Assembly (NCBI GenBank): GCA_029213165.1
Contig: JARGNO010000024.1
Coordinates: 804 to 52,492, forward strand
DNA: 51,689 nt
Direction: 5' to 3'
Source of the DNA: Minwuia sp.
GTDB lineage: Bacteria; Pseudomonadota; Alphaproteobacteria; Minwuiales; Minwuiaceae
The position numbers and the translations under genes were made by a program. The notes under the pieces are model-generated. The model was not told where the DNA came from, did not search any database, and was given only the letters and a program-made list of their open reading frames with translations. Shown here piece by piece: positions 27,858-36,677 of this stretch (position 1 is its first letter; every line of letters starts with the position of its first letter).

Positions 27858-27886
27858 ATGTTCCATTAATGTTCTCTTTGAGTCAA
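27858..27886 (-). promoter_or_regulatory. Promoter of the small SOS-type gene
   Basis: Minus-strand TTGACT (27886-27881) is followed after 17 bases by GAACAT (27863-27858). The -35 is near consensus; the -10 is weak (3 of 6) and embedded in the LexA box. Predicted transcription start is near 27851, giving a leader of about 25 bases before the ATG. Confidence 0.6.
27860..27874 (-). promoter_or_regulatory. LexA (SOS) box GTTC-N7-GTTC
   Basis: The plus strand reads GTTC CATTAAT GTTC, an exact match to the direct-repeat LexA operator of alphaproteobacteria. It overlaps the -10 region of the promoter serving the 33-residue peptide gene and lies 34 bases before its start codon, an ideal position for repression. 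Confidence 0.8.
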
Positions 27887-27890
27887 CTCC

Positions 27891-27913
27891 TGTTCTCAAA
27901 CAAAATGAGAACA
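27891..27913. promoter_or_regulatory. Inverted repeat TGTTCTCA-N7-TGAGAACA beside the SOS promoter
   Basis: A perfect 8-bp inverted repeat with a 7-base AT-rich centre lies 15 bases after the lolD stop and just upstream of the -35 of the small gene. There is no T-tail on the minus strand, so it is a poor terminator for lolD; a dimeric regulator site or a second LexA-related element is possible, since it contains GTTC and GAAC half sites. Confidence 0.45.
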
Positions 27914-27927
27914 CTGGGATTCCCCGA

Positions 27928-28614
27928 CTACAGCGCCGCGTCCGTGATCCGCCCCTCCGACAGGGTCACGGCCCGGTCCATGCTGGCTGCCAGCGCGAGA
28001 TTGTGGGTGGCCAGCAGCACGCCGATACGGGCTTCCCGTGCGATCTGGATCAGATGCGCGAACACCCGGTCTGCCGTCTTCGGATCCAGGTTGCCGGTGG
28101 GTTCATCGGCCAGCAGGACGCGGGGCAGGTTGGCAACCGCGCGGGCGATGGCAACACGCTGCTGCTCCCCGCCCGACAGGCGCGCCGGCCGATGGCTGGC
28201 ACGCTCCGCAATGCCGAGCATCTCCAGCAGTTCCCCTGCGCGCTGCCGCGCCACCGCCTTCGACTTTCCGGCAATCATCTGCGCCAGCATGATGTTTTCC
28301 GCCGCCGAGAATTCCGGCAGCAGGTGATGGTACTGATAGACGAAACCCAGGGAACTGCGCCGGGTCACGGTCCGCTCCGCCTCCGACATGCGGGCGCTGC
28401 TCTGGCCGGCGATCAGCACGTCGCCCTGGTCGGGACGTTCCAGCAGTCCGGCGATCTGCAGCAGGGTCGACTTGCCCGCGCCCGAAGGTCCGACCAGCGC
28501 CACGATCTCGCCGGGCCGCACGTCCAGCGAGGCCCCGTCCAGCACGCGCAGTTCACGCTCCCCCTGGCGGAAGGTGCGCCCGACGCCATCCAGCCTGAGC
28601 GCGATCTCACTCAT
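27928..28614 (-). CDS. lolD: Lipoprotein-releasing ABC transporter ATPase LolD
   Basis: The ATPase drives release of outer-membrane lipoproteins from the inner membrane to LolA. The product has 228 residues from ATG 28614. Walker [10 protein letters not shown] (42-50), signature [14 protein letters not shown], Walker [13 protein letters not shown] and the H-loop in LATHN are intact. The start overlaps the permease stop by 8 bases. The frame is open upstream to 28674 but inside the permease gene, so that start is rejected. The MacB/LolD family is large; adjacency to a LolC/E permease supports the call. Confidence 0.93.
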   Translation of the reverse strand: MSEIALRLDGVGRTFRQGERELRVLDGASLDVRPGEIVALVGPSGAGKSTLLQIAGLLERPDQGDVLIAGQSSARMSEAERTVTRRSSLGFVYQYHHLLPEFSAAENIMLAQMIAGKSKAVARQRAGELLEMLGIAERASHRPARLSGGEQQRVAIARAVANLPRVLLADEPTGNLDPKTADRVFAHLIQIAREARIGVLLATHNLALAASMDRAVTLSEGRITDAAL

Positions 28615-29854
28615 AGCGCAGTGCCTCCACGGGATCGAGGCGCGCGGCCCGCCAGGCGGGATAGATGGTGGCAACGAACGACAGGCCGAGGGCCATCAGC
28701 AGCACGCCGACCACCTCCCCCGTCTCCATCCGCGCCGGGATCTGCGACAGCCAGCGGATCTCCGGCGACCAGAGCACCGTGCCGGTCAGGCTTTCGAGGA
28801 ATACCCGGATGGCGTCGATGTTGAGGCAGAACACAACCCCAAGCGCGAAGCCTGTCAGCGTGCCGACGACACCGATGCTGGCCCCGGCGATCAGGAACAC
28901 CCGCATCACCGACCCCCGCGCCGCACCCATGGTGCGCAGGATGGCAATGTCGCGCCCCTTGTCCTTCACCAGCATGATCATGCTGGAAATGATGTTGAAG
29001 GCGGCGACCAGGATGATCAGCGTCAGGATCAGGAACATCACGTTCCGCTCCACCTGCAATGCCGCAACGAAGGACGCATTGGCCCGCTGCCAGTCCACCA
29101 CACGGATTCCTGCACCTGCGAACATGCCGTAGATGTCCCCGGCGCGCGCGGCGGCATCATCGGCGCTGTCCAGCACGACCTCGATCCCCGTCACCCCGTC
29201 GCCGGTGCGGAAATAGCGCTGCGCCTGTGGCAGGCCCATGAATATGTAGCTGGAGTCGTACTCGTACATGCCGACTTCGAACAGGGCGACGACCTTGTAG
29301 GTGGCAAGGCGTGGCACGAAACCCATCACCGTCGTCGTGCCCTTGGGCGAGATCAGTGTGACCTTGTCACCGACACCCAGCCCGAATCTCTCCGCCATCC
29401 GGGTCCCGATCATGATCGTCGCCGGTTCGGAGAGCGCAGCGGCAGATCCCGCGCGCAGATTGGTGGAGAGCGCCTTGTGGACTTCCAGATCGGCGACCGA
29501 CAGGCCGCGCACCAGCGCACCGCGCGCCTCGTTCCGGGCGGTGATCATCACCTGCCCCTCAACATAGGGTGCGGCCTGGACCACGCCCGGCAGTTCACCG
29601 ATGCGGGCCGACATGCCCTCGAAGTCGGTGATCGGCTTCTCGTAGGTCAGGACCGAGATATGGCCGTTCAGCCCGAGGATGCGGTCCACCAGTTCGGTAC
29701 GGAAACCGTTCATCACGGCCATGACGATGATCAGGGTCGCCACACCCAGCGCGATGCCGACCAGCGAGAACCAGGCAATGACGGAGATGAAGCCCTCCGC
29801 CCGCCGCGCCCGCAGGTACCGGACGGCGATCATCCATTCGAAGGCGTTGAACAT
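28607..29854 (-). CDS. lolC: Lipoprotein-releasing ABC transporter permease (LolC/LolE family)
   Basis: The product has 415 residues: an N-terminal transmembrane helix (about 22-47, [19 protein letters not shown]), a large periplasmic domain (about 50-270), and three C-terminal transmembrane helices. [21 protein letters not shown] is the typical start of LolC/E proteins. Only one permease gene accompanies lolD here, so it may form a homodimer as reported for the single LolC/E-type permease (LolF) of many non-enteric bacteria. It lies downstream of proS on the same strand. Confidence 0.92.
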   Translation of the reverse strand: MFNAFEWMIAVRYLRARRAEGFISVIAWFSLVGIALGVATLIIVMAVMNGFRTELVDRILGLNGHISVLTYEKPITDFEGMSARIGELPGVVQAAPYVEGQVMITARNEARGALVRGLSVADLEVHKALSTNLRAGSAAALSEPATIMIGTRMAERFGLGVGDKVTLISPKGTTTVMGFVPRLATYKVVALFEVGMYEYDSSYIFMGLPQAQRYFRTGDGVTGIEVVLDSADDAAARAGDIYGMFAGAGIRVVDWQRANASFVAALQVERNVMFLILTLIILVAAFNIISSMIMLVKDKGRDIAILRTMGAARGSVMRVFLIAGASIGVVGTLTGFALGVVFCLNIDAIRVFLESLTGTVLWSPEIRWLSQIPARMETGEVVGVLLMALGLSFVATIYPAWRAARLDPVEALRYE

Positions 29855-29905
29855 GGTCCGGTTTCCTGTCTGCGTCTGCGGGTCGGCCTGAACGGAGCCG
29901 GGTGG

Positions 29906-31258
29906 TCAGCCGGGAAAGAGTCCCGTCGTGGCCGGGTCCAGCATGGTGCCGGAGACGACGCGATCCAGCGCCGCGTTGGGTGTCAGCGCCATCCGCTCAC
30001 CCTCTGACCGCCGCTTCACCTCGACCTGGCCGTCCTTCAGCCCTCGCGGGCCGACCACCACCTGCCAGGGCAGGCCGATCAGGTCCATGGTCGCGAACTT
30101 GGCCCCGGCGCGTTCCCCCGTGTCGTCCACCAGAACGTCCAGCCCGGCGTTCCGGAACTTCTGCTCCAGATCCGCACACATGGAATCACAATCGGCGTCA
30201 CCTGCCTTCAGATTGACGATACCGACATGGAACGGTGCCACCGAATCCGGCCAGATGATGCCGTCATCATCATGGCTTGCCTCGATGATGCCGCCCACCA
30301 GTCGGGAGACGCCAACGCCGTAGGATCCCATGATGACATCCGTGTCCACGCCATCCGGCCCGGTCACGCTGAGGCCCATCGGCTTCGAATACTTGCTGCC
30401 GAAGTGGAAGATGTGACCGACCTCGATACCGCGCTGGCTGACCAGATCGGCCTCCGCCACGGGACAGGTGGCCGGATCATGCATCTCGTCCGCGGCAGCA
30501 TAGACAGAGGTCCATTCGTCGACGATGGGCTGCAGGTCGGCGCGGTAGTCCACCCCCTGCGGCACCGCCATCTGCATCAGGTCCCGGTGGCAGAAGACCT
30601 CCGATTCGCCGGTATCCGCCAGGATGATGAATTCGTGGCTCAGGTCGCCGCCGATGGGTCCGGTGTCGGCGGCCATCGGAATGGCCTTCAGCCCCATCCG
30701 CTCGAAGGTCTTCAGGTAGGCGACGAACATCTTGTTGTAGGCGCGCTTCGAACTCTCGAAGTCCAGGTCGAAGGAATAGCAGTCCTTCATCAGGAACTCG
30801 CGCCCGCGCATGATGCCGAACCGGGGCCGGACCTCGTCACGGAACTTCCACTGGATGTGATAGAGCAGCTTCGGCACATCGCGATAGGACTTGGCGGCGG
30901 CCCGGAAGATCTCCGTGATCTGCTCCTCGTTCGTCGGGCCGTAGAGCATCTCCCGCCCGTGCCGGTCCTTGATGCGCAGCATCTCCTTGCCGTAGTCGTC
31001 ATAGCGGCCCGATTCCCGCCAGAGTTCGGCAGGCTGGATCGTCGGCATCAGCACCTCATGCGCGCCGGCCCGGTTCTGCTCGTCACGGACAATCGCCTCG
31101 ATCTTCTTCAGCACCCGATAGCCCAGCGGCAGCCAGGAATAGATCCCCGCGCTGGACTGGCGGATCATGCCGGCGCGCAGCATGAACCGGTGCGACGCGA
31201 TCTGCGCCTCGTTCGGGGTTTCACGCAGGACGGGCAGAAAGAACTCGGAAAGCCGCAT
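29906..31258 (-). CDS. proS: Prolyl-tRNA synthetase (short alphaproteobacterial type)
   Basis: It charges tRNA-Pro. The product has 450 residues, much shorter than the ~570 of E. coli because the editing insertion between class II motifs 2 and 3 is missing. Motif regions are visible: [21 protein letters not shown] (motif 1 area), [21 protein letters not shown] (motif 2), [16 protein letters not shown] (motif 3), then the anticodon-binding domain ([20 protein letters not shown]). Alphaproteobacteria with this form usually carry a separate deacylase such as ProX; none is in the window. ATG 31258. Confidence 0.96.
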   Translation of the reverse strand: MRLSEFFLPVLRETPNEAQIASHRFMLRAGMIRQSSAGIYSWLPLGYRVLKKIEAIVRDEQNRAGAHEVLMPTIQPAELWRESGRYDDYGKEMLRIKDRHGREMLYGPTNEEQITEIFRAAAKSYRDVPKLLYHIQWKFRDEVRPRFGIMRGREFLMKDCYSFDLDFESSKRAYNKMFVAYLKTFERMGLKAIPMAADTGPIGGDLSHEFIILADTGESEVFCHRDLMQMAVPQGVDYRADLQPIVDEWTSVYAAADEMHDPATCPVAEADLVSQRGIEVGHIFHFGSKYSKPMGLSVTGPDGVDTDVIMGSYGVGVSRLVGGIIEASHDDDGIIWPDSVAPFHVGIVNLKAGDADCDSMCADLEQKFRNAGLDVLVDDTGERAGAKFATMDLIGLPWQVVVGPRGLKDGQVEVKRRSEGERMALTPNAALDRVVSGTMLDPATTGLFPG

Positions 31259-31299
31259 GGGCCATACTCCGTTGGTGGGGGACGATCACAGGAACGAGG

Positions 31300-31328
31300 T
31301 TTGTAGGGTCTGGCGCGACATGATGCAA
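31300..31328 (-). promoter_or_regulatory. Promoter of proS, overlapping a possible divergent promoter
   Basis: On the minus strand TTGCAT (31328-31323), 17 bases, TACAAA (31305-31300) gives a good promoter with a leader of about 35 bases to the proS ATG. The same DNA read on the plus strand gives TTGTAG (31301-31306), 17 bases, TGCAAT (31324-31329), which could serve the divergent DUF2817 gene. The plus-strand reading is weaker. Confidence 0.5.
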
Positions 31329-31387
31329 TTCCGCAGGGTCGCAGGCGCTGGTAAGGTTGGCGACTGAATTGGGAAGGAGCCTTCGAC

Positions 31388-32470
31388 GTGTCAGAAAATG
31401 CATGGTTCTCCGCCGACTACCGGCAGGCAAGGGGGCGTTTTCTGGACGCTGCGGCAGACGTGGGCGCGCGGGTGGAGACCCATGAGAATCCGGTGCCGGG
31501 ACCGAACGGCGGACCGCTGGCAACCGACGTCGCCTTTCTGGGCGACCCGCAGGCGGAGGCGGCGCTGCTCACCTTCTCCGGCACCCATGGGGCCGAAGGG
31601 TTCTGCGGCTCCGGCGTGCAGGTCGGCTGGCTGGAAAGCGGCCTGTGGCGGGAGGTGCCCGAAGGCATCGCCCAGGTCCATGTGCATGGCGTCAATCCCT
31701 TCGGCTTTGCCCATCTTTCCCGCACCACGGAAGACAACGTCGATCTGAACCGGAACTTTGTCGATTTCGCGGCGGGCGCCCCCTTCAACGCAGGCTACGA
31801 GAGCATCCACCCGATCCTCTGCCCGGAAGTCTGGGATGACGAAGCCGAGACTCGGCTGGCGCAAGGCGTCGCGAAATACACGGAGGAACATGGCTTCTGG
31901 GCGTTCCGCGAAGCCGCGACCTCTGGCCAGCACACCCACCAGAACGGCATCTTCTTCGGCGGCACGGCACCCAGCTGGTCGCGACTGACCGTGGCGCGCC
32001 TGCTGGCCACCCACTGCAGCAAGCGCAAGCGGCTGGCCGTCATTGACTATCACACCGGGCTTGGCCCGCGCGGGTACGGGGAGCGGATTGTGGATCACCT
32101 GCCCGACACGGCAGGCTATCAGCGCTGCCTCGACTGGTACGACAGCGACTGCGCCTCCCCTCACCTCGGCACCTCGGCCTCGGCCAAGCTGACCGGCCAG
32201 ATGCTGGACGCCATCGAACAGGGCCTGCCCCAGGTGGAGGTCACCGCCATCGCGCTGGAGTACGGCACGCAGCCTGAAGGCCAGGTGATCAGCGCGCTGT
32301 GCGCCGACAACTGGCTCAGGTTTCACGGCAGCGAGAACTCACCACGCGGCAGGGACATCAAGGCCCAGGTGCGCGAAGCCTTCTATCAGGACGCGCTGGA
32401 CTGGAAACAGGCCGTCTTCGAGCGCGCCCTGGACACCCAGCGCCGCGCCGTCCGGGGCTTGCAGGGGTAG
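31388..32470 (+). CDS. M14-family metallopeptidase, DUF2817 type
   Basis: The product has 360 residues and looks like a cytoplasmic zinc carboxypeptidase/amidase relative. The HxxE zinc motif is GTHGAEG with H67 and E70; HGVNPFGFAHL, DNVDLNRNF and the later VIDYHTGLG (third ligand histidine) and ALEYGT (catalytic glutamate) follow the M14 order. No signal peptide. GTG 31388 has AAGGAG 9 bases upstream. Family members act on unknown substrates, some on acyl-amino acids. It is divergent from proS and convergent with the CoA-transferase gene. Confidence 0.88.
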   Translation: MSENAWFSADYRQARGRFLDAAADVGARVETHENPVPGPNGGPLATDVAFLGDPQAEAALLTFSGTHGAEGFCGSGVQVGWLESGLWREVPEGIAQVHVHGVNPFGFAHLSRTTEDNVDLNRNFVDFAAGAPFNAGYESIHPILCPEVWDDEAETRLAQGVAKYTEEHGFWAFREAATSGQHTHQNGIFFGGTAPSWSRLTVARLLATHCSKRKRLAVIDYHTGLGPRGYGERIVDHLPDTAGYQRCLDWYDSDCASPHLGTSASAKLTGQMLDAIEQGLPQVEVTAIALEYGTQPEGQVISALCADNWLRFHGSENSPRGRDIKAQVREAFYQDALDWKQAVFERALDTQRRAVRGLQG

Positions 32471-32493
32471 GACCGCCACCAGGCGCCCCTCGC

Positions 32494-33627
32494 TCACTCC
32501 CCGCCAAACACCTCCGCATTGGCTTCGCCCAGCGCGGGCGCGCTGCTGCGCAGGCCGGGGCGGTTGCCGTCGAACTGCAGCGGCATGCCGATCAGGCTGA
32601 GTGGATATCCGGCGAGGCTTTGCATCATGCCCGACGCAATGGTCTGCGGATGCGCCATCACTTCCTGCATGGTCTGGGTCGGGGCGCTTGGCACCCCTGC
32701 ATCATCCAGGATGCCCTGCCAGTGACTGCGGGGTTCGCGCAGGAATATCCCGGTCAGCATGGTCTTCAGTTCGACCCTGTGGGCATCGCGCTGCGGGTTG
32801 GTGGCGAAGCGCGGGTCGGTCTTCCATTCCGGGTGCCCCAGCGCATCGGCCAGCTTGAAGAACAGCCGGTCGTTGGAGGCGGCGACGATCTGATAGCCGT
32901 CGGCGCACTCGAATGCCTCATAGGGCGCGATACCGCGCACGCCGGAGCCGTGCCGGGTCGGTGACTTGCCGGTGACCTGCGCGTCGGCGGAATAGAAGGT
33001 CATCCACTGCACCGCCGTCTCGAACAGGGCTGCATCGACCACGCCACCCTTGCCCGTGACACCGCGGCGCAGCAGGGCGGAGAGGATACCGATGGCGCAC
33101 CACATGCCGGTACCCATGTCGATGACGGAGATGCCACAGCGGACGGGGGGGCGTCCCTCCTCCCCCGTGACCGACATGATGCCGCCGAAAGCCTGCATCA
33201 GCGCGTCATAGCCGGGCCGGTCCTTCAGGGGCCCGCTGGCACCGAAGGCGTGCAGGTTGCAGACAATCAGGCGTGGATTCAGACCCAGCAGGGTCTCCGC
33301 ATCCAGACCCAGCCGCGCCATGGCACCGGGACGCATGTTCTGCACCACGATGTCGCCATCGGCGGCAATCCGCGCCTTCAGATCGTCCAGTGCCGCCTGA
33401 TCCTTCAGGTCGACGGTGATGGAGCGCTTGTTGCGGTTCAGCGCATGGAAGATCGTCGCCGTGCCGTCTTCGCCGAACGGCGGCCCCCAGACACGGGCGT
33501 CGTCGCCCTCCGGCCGTTCCACCTTGATCAGGGTCGCGCCCAATTCCGCCAGGATCGACCCTGCGAAAGGCCCCGCGACATTGCTGCCGAATTCGTATGC
33601 CGTCAGTCCTTCCAGAGGCAAGGTCAC
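32494..33627 (-). CDS. CaiB/BaiF-type (family III) CoA-transferase
   Basis: The product moves CoA between acyl groups through an aspartyl-CoA intermediate. I chose GTG 33627 (377 residues) because GGGGAG lies 8 bases upstream and homology-like sequence starts LPLEGLTAYEFGSNVAGPFAG; the open frame to 33750 adds an Arg/Cys-rich stretch. D141 in DRPGYDALMQAFGG is the catalytic aspartate. EFGSNVAGPFAGSILAELGA and KVERPEGDDAR are family signatures. The substrate cannot be told from sequence; itaconate, mesaconate and carnitine-type enzymes all share these motifs. It is divergent from sdaA. Confidence 0.9.
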   Translation of the reverse strand: MTLPLEGLTAYEFGSNVAGPFAGSILAELGATLIKVERPEGDDARVWGPPFGEDGTATIFHALNRNKRSITVDLKDQAALDDLKARIAADGDIVVQNMRPGAMARLGLDAETLLGLNPRLIVCNLHAFGASGPLKDRPGYDALMQAFGGIMSVTGEEGRPPVRCGISVIDMGTGMWCAIGILSALLRRGVTGKGGVVDAALFETAVQWMTFYSADAQVTGKSPTRHGSGVRGIAPYEAFECADGYQIVAASNDRLFFKLADALGHPEWKTDPRFATNPQRDAHRVELKTMLTGIFLREPRSHWQGILDDAGVPSAPTQTMQEVMAHPQTIASGMMQSLAGYPLSLIGMPLQFDGNRPGLRSSAPALGEANAEVFGGE

Positions 33628-33789
33628 GACCGGTTCTCCCCAAATGTTCCGCCTGCGCGAACCTATGCCCCAGCCATGGCAGCGGTCAAACCGCGATGTC
33701 GGTATTGTTGCCGTTCGCGCCGTGCATGGACCGCCCCCGGGGAAGCACAAAGGCGCTAGGGTAGAACCGCGCGCTCAGGAGGTTGCAGC

Positions 33790-35187
33790 ATGACCATCAG
33801 CGTCTTCGACATGTTCAAGATCGGCATCGGCCCGTCCAGTTCCCACACGGTCGGACCGATGTGGGCGGCGCGCCGGTTCCTGGACGCGCTGGACAGTCGA
33901 GCGCTGACGGAAGCCACCACCCGGGTGCGTGTCGACCTCTATGGCTCGCTCGCGCTGACCGGCCTCGGCCATGCCACCGACAAGGCGCTGATCCTGGGCC
34001 TTGCGGGACAGGTGCCGGACAGGGTGGATGCGGACGACGCCGACCGCATCGTCGCGCGGATCCGTGAGTCCGGGCGGATGATGCTGGATGGCACGGTTGA
34101 GCTTGGCTTCGATCCCCGCCGCGACCTGGACTTCCTGCTGACCGAGAGCCTGCCCGAGCATCCGAACGGCATGGTCTTCGTGGCCGAGGACGCGACGGGC
34201 GCCGAACTGCACCGGGAGATCATCTTCTCCGTCGGCGGGGGCTTCATCCAGGACAGGGCAGAGATGCGCGGTGAGACCCCGGCCTGGGCAGGGCGCAACA
34301 TTGCAGTGCCGCACCCCTTTGCCGGGTCCGTCGAGCTGCTGGCGCGTGGCCAGGAGACCGGGCTCAGCATCGCGGAAATGATGGCGGCGAACGAGGCCGC
34401 AATCAGCCCCGACCTTGATGTTTCAGGCCGCCTGCTCGAGATCTGGCAGGTCATGGAAAGCTCCATCGAACGGGGCTGTCGGGAGACCGGACTGCTGCCC
34501 GGTGGACTGAAGGTGAAACGGCGCGCCCGAACCATCCACCAGTCCCTGCTCGCCAGGCCCGAGGCGAGCATGAAGGACCCGCTGACGGTGATGGACTACA
34601 TCAACCTCTATGCCCTGGCGGTGAACGAGGAGAATGCAGCCGGGGGCCGGGTGGTCACCGCGCCCACCAATGGCGCGGCAGGCGTCATCCCCGCCGTACT
34701 GGCCTATTACACACGCTTCGTGAACAGCGCCACCGACGCCGGGGTCGTGAAGTTCATGCTGACAGCGGCGGCGATCGGCAGTCTCTACAAGCTCAATGCC
34801 TCCATCTCCGCGGCGGAAGTCGGTTGCCAGGGCGAGGTCGGCGTCGCCTGCTCCATGGCCGCGGGCGGTCTCGCCGCCGTGCTGGGCGGCACCAATGAGC
34901 AGGTGGAGAATGCCGCGGAGATCGGCATGGAGCACAATCTGGGCCTGACCTGCGATCCCATCGGTGGTCTGGTGCAGATCCCCTGCATCGAGCGCAATAC
35001 CATGGGGGCCATCAAGGCCATCAACGCCGCCCGTCTGGCGCTGAAGGGCGACGGCACCCATTTCGTCAGCCTGGATCAGGTGATCGAGACCATGCGCGAC
35101 ACCGGTCGCGACATGGCCGCCACCTACAAGGAAACCTCCCTCGGCGGCCTCGCCCTGCGCATCCCGGTCAGCATGGTGGAGTGTTGA
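33790..35187 (+). CDS. sdaA: L-serine ammonia-lyase (iron-sulfur serine dehydratase)
   Basis: It converts L-serine to pyruvate and ammonia. The product has 465 residues, the single-chain form with the beta domain (1-~160, containing [11 protein letters not shown]) fused to the catalytic alpha domain. The 4Fe-4S ligands are C346, C388 and C399 (VGCQG, LTCDP, IPCIE). [12 protein letters not shown] is the substrate loop. AGGAGG lies 8 bases before ATG 33790. It shares a divergent upstream region with the CoA-transferase gene, with no clear promoter. Confidence 0.96.
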   Translation: MTISVFDMFKIGIGPSSSHTVGPMWAARRFLDALDSRALTEATTRVRVDLYGSLALTGLGHATDKALILGLAGQVPDRVDADDADRIVARIRESGRMMLDGTVELGFDPRRDLDFLLTESLPEHPNGMVFVAEDATGAELHREIIFSVGGGFIQDRAEMRGETPAWAGRNIAVPHPFAGSVELLARGQETGLSIAEMMAANEAAISPDLDVSGRLLEIWQVMESSIERGCRETGLLPGGLKVKRRARTIHQSLLARPEASMKDPLTVMDYINLYALAVNEENAAGGRVVTAPTNGAAGVIPAVLAYYTRFVNSATDAGVVKFMLTAAAIGSLYKLNASISAAEVGCQGEVGVACSMAAGGLAAVLGGTNEQVENAAEIGMEHNLGLTCDPIGGLVQIPCIERNTMGAIKAINAARLALKGDGTHFVSLDQVIETMRDTGRDMAATYKETSLGGLALRIPVSMVEC

Positions 35188-35201
35188 GAGGGGGATATTG
35201 G

Positions 35202-35492
35202 TTACAGATTGTCCGGCAGAATCATCCGGTCATGCAACACCCGCAAGATCCAGATACCTCCCCCATCCTGCACGTAGATCACACGGTGCCTTCGTGCAGG
35301 AAATATCCTGACGGGCGGGTCATGCTCGCGCCTTTCACGGGCGATCAGGGGGTTTTCGGCAAGCAGGTTGAACGTCTCTTGCAGCGCAGTCACGTATCTG
35401 TCTGCCGCTTGAATTCCGAACTGCTCCAGACTGTGTTGAAGTATTTCCTCGACATCCCTCGCCGCGCGGCGGGAGAGCCGATAGTCAGCCAT
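35202..35492 (-). CDS. parE: ParE/RelE-family toxin
   Basis: The product has 96 residues with the RelE/ParE superfamily fold: SRRAARDVEEILQHSLEQFG (helical hairpin), then LAENPLIARERRE and the C-terminal strands VRIFPARRHRVIYV and ILRVLHDRM. The typical order beta-alpha-alpha-beta-beta-beta is kept, and the RxxxxRVIY pattern resembles ParE, which targets DNA gyrase. The start overlaps the antitoxin gene by 8 bases, the usual translational coupling. It is convergent with sdaA, 14 bases away. Confidence 0.9.
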   Translation of the reverse strand: MADYRLSRRAARDVEEILQHSLEQFGIQAADRYVTALQETFNLLAENPLIARERREHDPPVRIFPARRHRVIYVQDGGGIWILRVLHDRMILPDNL

Positions 35493-35727
35493 TCGTGGCG
35501 CGAGCCTTCACCCTGCCCCAGATATCATCAACTGTCAGATCACTGGTGCCACTCTCCAAGCCTTCCGTGATCATTGCTTGCAACTGACCGAAAGTCAGAT
35601 CACGTTCCCTGTCCTGACGAATGAGCTCTTCGACATAGGCTGAGGCGTCCGGGAACCCACCTACCGCGACCTGATTTTCAAGCCAACGGCTCACTTGATC
35701 GGTCAGAGTGATGTTGAATGCGGACAA
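35485..35727 (-). CDS. parD: ParD-type ribbon-helix-helix antitoxin (TTG start)
   Basis: The product has 80 residues. The N-terminus NITLTDQVSRWLENQVAVGGF, then DASAYVEELIRQDRER, is the ribbon-helix-helix DNA-binding fold of ParD/CC2985 antitoxins; the C-terminal tail is the toxin-wrapping segment. The start is TTG 35727, supported by AAGGAG 7 bases upstream and by the absence of any ATG before the conserved region. A low-efficiency codon for an antitoxin is unusual and could tune the ratio. ParD dimers normally repress their own promoter. Confidence 0.88.
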   Translation of the reverse strand: MSAFNITLTDQVSRWLENQVAVGGFPDASAYVEELIRQDRERDLTFGQLQAMITEGLESGTSDLTVDDIWGRVKARATNG

Positions 35728-35819
35728 GCGATTGCTCCTTCAGACTTCAACGTGCACGAGGCCTCAAAGGTTACATGAACTCACGGACCTGGACAACGAT
35801 ACGCCGACTGCGTCATTGC

Positions 35820-36662
35820 TCAGAATGAGGCGCGATAGTTGGTTGGTTTCAGGTTGACAGCCTTCTCCAAGGGCGGCTTCAACTCGAAGCCACCGGGTTC
35901 GTGACCGAACTGATACAGCCGGACGAGGCGGAAGGCGTCGGGTCTCTCTTCAGAAAAGCTGAATTCGTTCTCGGAGATGAAGAAGGGCGTGGTGCGCGTG
36001 CCGGTTGTTGTCTTCACCTCCAGCAATCGTTCGCGCCCTCTGGCATCGAATGACCGTATGTCATACCCCGCGCCGTCGCCAAGTTCTTGCGATGTCCATT
36101 GAACCTTGCGCGCCAGGTCGTCTCGCCCGAATAGCTTCAGTCGCGCCCGCTCATCTTCAAGAACCTTCGCCTCGCCCAACCTGCCGAGTTCCCGATTGCG
36201 TGCATCGCGCGCCGCCGGATCAGACTTCCTCATGAGGCGGCGCATCTCCGTCGTTGTTTCGACTTCCGCGCTCGTCACCTGAGGCGCTTGTTCGAGAAAG
36301 ATGATACCGCTCTCCCTCAGGACCGGAACAACATGGCGCGTGTCATCGGCAACGAATGTCGGTCGAGAATCCAGATAACGCTCGATCCCGGCGGGCAGAG
36401 CCGTCTTCTGGTAATTCTTCGCGGGTTTGTAACCCCAGATCCACGGCAGGCTGAGTTCCCGCAGAACGGCACTGATGTTCTGATGCTTGAACTCGATGGA
36501 ACCGTCGGAGCGCTTGACAAACTGCTGCAACGCCCGCCTGCGCTCGGTCTTGTTGTATTTCTCGCCGGCAAGCTCAAGCCGCAACATGTCGAAGTAGTCG
36601 GCAACGATCAGGTCGATCTCGTCGCGACTCCAGTCCTGACCTCTTGACGACCCTTCGCTCAT
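35820..36662 (-). CDS. DUF3883-type protein with a PD-(D/E)xK nuclease-like C-terminus
   Basis: The product has 280 residues. The C-terminal part has the nuclease-like core seen in DUF3883 proteins: NRELGRLGEAKVLEDER with E164, then DGAGYDIRSF with D201 and LLEVKTTTG with E215 and K217, the D...ExK pattern. The N-terminal 125 residues (SRDEIDLIVADYFDMLRLEL, FVKRSDGSIEFKHQNISAVL) form a separate helical domain seen in some restriction-like proteins. DUF3883 occurs in many antiphage and restriction systems, often fused to helicases; here it stands alone beside a toxin-antitoxin pair. It starts 15 bases after the prfB stop. GC content looks lower than in the flanks, so it may be acquired. Confidence 0.75.
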   Translation of the reverse strand: MSEGSSRGQDWSRDEIDLIVADYFDMLRLELAGEKYNKTERRRALQQFVKRSDGSIEFKHQNISAVLRELSLPWIWGYKPAKNYQKTALPAGIERYLDSRPTFVADDTRHVVPVLRESGIIFLEQAPQVTSAEVETTTEMRRLMRKSDPAARDARNRELGRLGEAKVLEDERARLKLFGRDDLARKVQWTSQELGDGAGYDIRSFDARGRERLLEVKTTTGTRTTPFFISENEFSFSEERPDAFRLVRLYQFGHEPGGFELKPPLEKAVNLKPTNYRASF

Positions 36663-36677
36663 GACACGAGACCGTTC

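Noticed and set aside
27666-27914. 82-residue minus-strand ORF covering the SOS promoter region
   Set aside because: It is out of frame with the well-initiated 33-codon ORF, spans the promoter and LexA box, and has no Shine-Dalgarno or domain.
33646-33662. Imperfect inverted repeat GTTC...GAAC upstream of the CoA-transferase gene
   Set aside because: Orientation is inverted and spacing is wrong for the direct-repeat LexA box; arms are imperfect, so no regulator claim is made.
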